Assembly (NCBI GenBank): GCA_015494005.1
Contig: WGCB01000816.1
Span: forward strand, 1 to 12,659
Source: Caldilineaceae bacterium
GTDB taxonomy: Bacteria; Chloroflexota; Anaerolineae; Caldilineales; Caldilineaceae
Direction: 5' to 3'
Length of the DNA stretch: 12,659 nt
Made by a program: the position numbers and the translations under genes. The notes beneath the pieces are model-generated. The model was not told where the DNA came from. It ran no database searches and saw only the letters and a list, made by a program, of their open reading frames with translations. Numbering within the stretch: position 1 is the first letter of the stretch; the number at the start of each line of letters is the position of its first letter. Positions 12,557 to 12,659 of this stretch are shown here, in pieces.

Positions 12557-12579
12557 GTGCCACAGGCGAGTGCCACAGG
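12555..12579. repeat. Tandem repeat GAGTGCCACAGG across the GntR stop codon
   Basis: GAGTGCCACAGG occurs at 12555-12566 and 12568-12579, period 13 bp. The first copy contains the last two bases of the TGA stop (12554-12556). The CACAGG core is shared with the three repeats in the leader of the same gene. Confidence 0.6.
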
Positions 12580-12580
12580 T

Positions 12581-12613
12581 GAGGGCCGCAGAGCTGGGTG
12601 CGGCAGGGCCCTC
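12581..12613. terminator. Possible terminator hairpin after the GntR gene
   Basis: GAGGGCCGCA (12581-12590) pairs with TGCGG (12599-12603) and, after a bulge, CCCTC (12609-12613). This makes a GC-rich 10-bp stem with an 8-nt loop 25 bp after the stop codon. No U run follows, so intrinsic termination is not assured. The remaining bases to 12659 show no recognisable gene. Confidence 0.35.
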
Positions 12614-12659
12614 GCCCAGCGCTCATCCCAGGCGGTGACCCACCGCTCCTCCCCCGAAC

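Overview
The window is a high-GC bacterial chromosome segment with strongly G/C-ending codons. It has no rRNA, tRNA, CRISPR array, transposase or phage gene. TGA is used as a normal stop by several genes. The gene set, the many tandem 7-8 bp intergenic repeats and the palindromic intergenic element suggest a Chloroflexota (Anaerolineae/Caldilineales-like) genome. That assignment is inference from style, not proof.

Left part, plus strand (1-3734): the 3' end of a HAD-family phosphatase is followed by an 8-bp tandem repeat tract. Then comes a three-gene run: two tandem paralogous S41 carboxy-terminal processing proteases (membrane-anchored PDZ-Ser/Lys proteases) and smpB, the tmRNA partner in ribosome rescue. 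The first protease gene seems to start from a leaderless, extended -10 promoter. smpB is followed by a 7-bp tandem repeat and a strong bidirectional terminator.

Middle (3783-5179): the most notable locus is a minus-strand AhpD-like/carboxymuconolactone-decarboxylase-family gene. Simple ORF calling splits it in two because an in-frame UGA sits exactly where the second Cys of the CxxC redox motif belongs. A 7-bp hairpin with a G-containing 6-nt loop lies 24 nt after the UGA, as expected for a bacterial SECIS element. I annotate it as one predicted selenoprotein (199 residues, C79-x-x-U82-x-x-x-H86). It is divergent from a YigZ/IMPACT-family gene that has a good sigma-70 promoter.

Right part (5195-12556): a complete minus-strand peptide/nickel-type (Opp/Dpp) ABC importer operon, in transcription order a Tat-type lipoprotein solute-binding protein, a DppB-like permease with an unusually long periplasmic insertion, a DppC-like permease, and one ATPase polypeptide carrying two fused nucleotide-binding domains. 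A tandem repeat and a palindromic element separate the ATPase gene from the permeases, and the repeat runs into the ATPase start region. A divergently transcribed GntR/FCD-type regulator lies upstream. Both directions have clear sigma-70 promoters in a ~445-bp intergenic region with several repeats that could be operators. The regulator probably controls the transporter; its ligand and the transported substrate cannot be read from the sequence.
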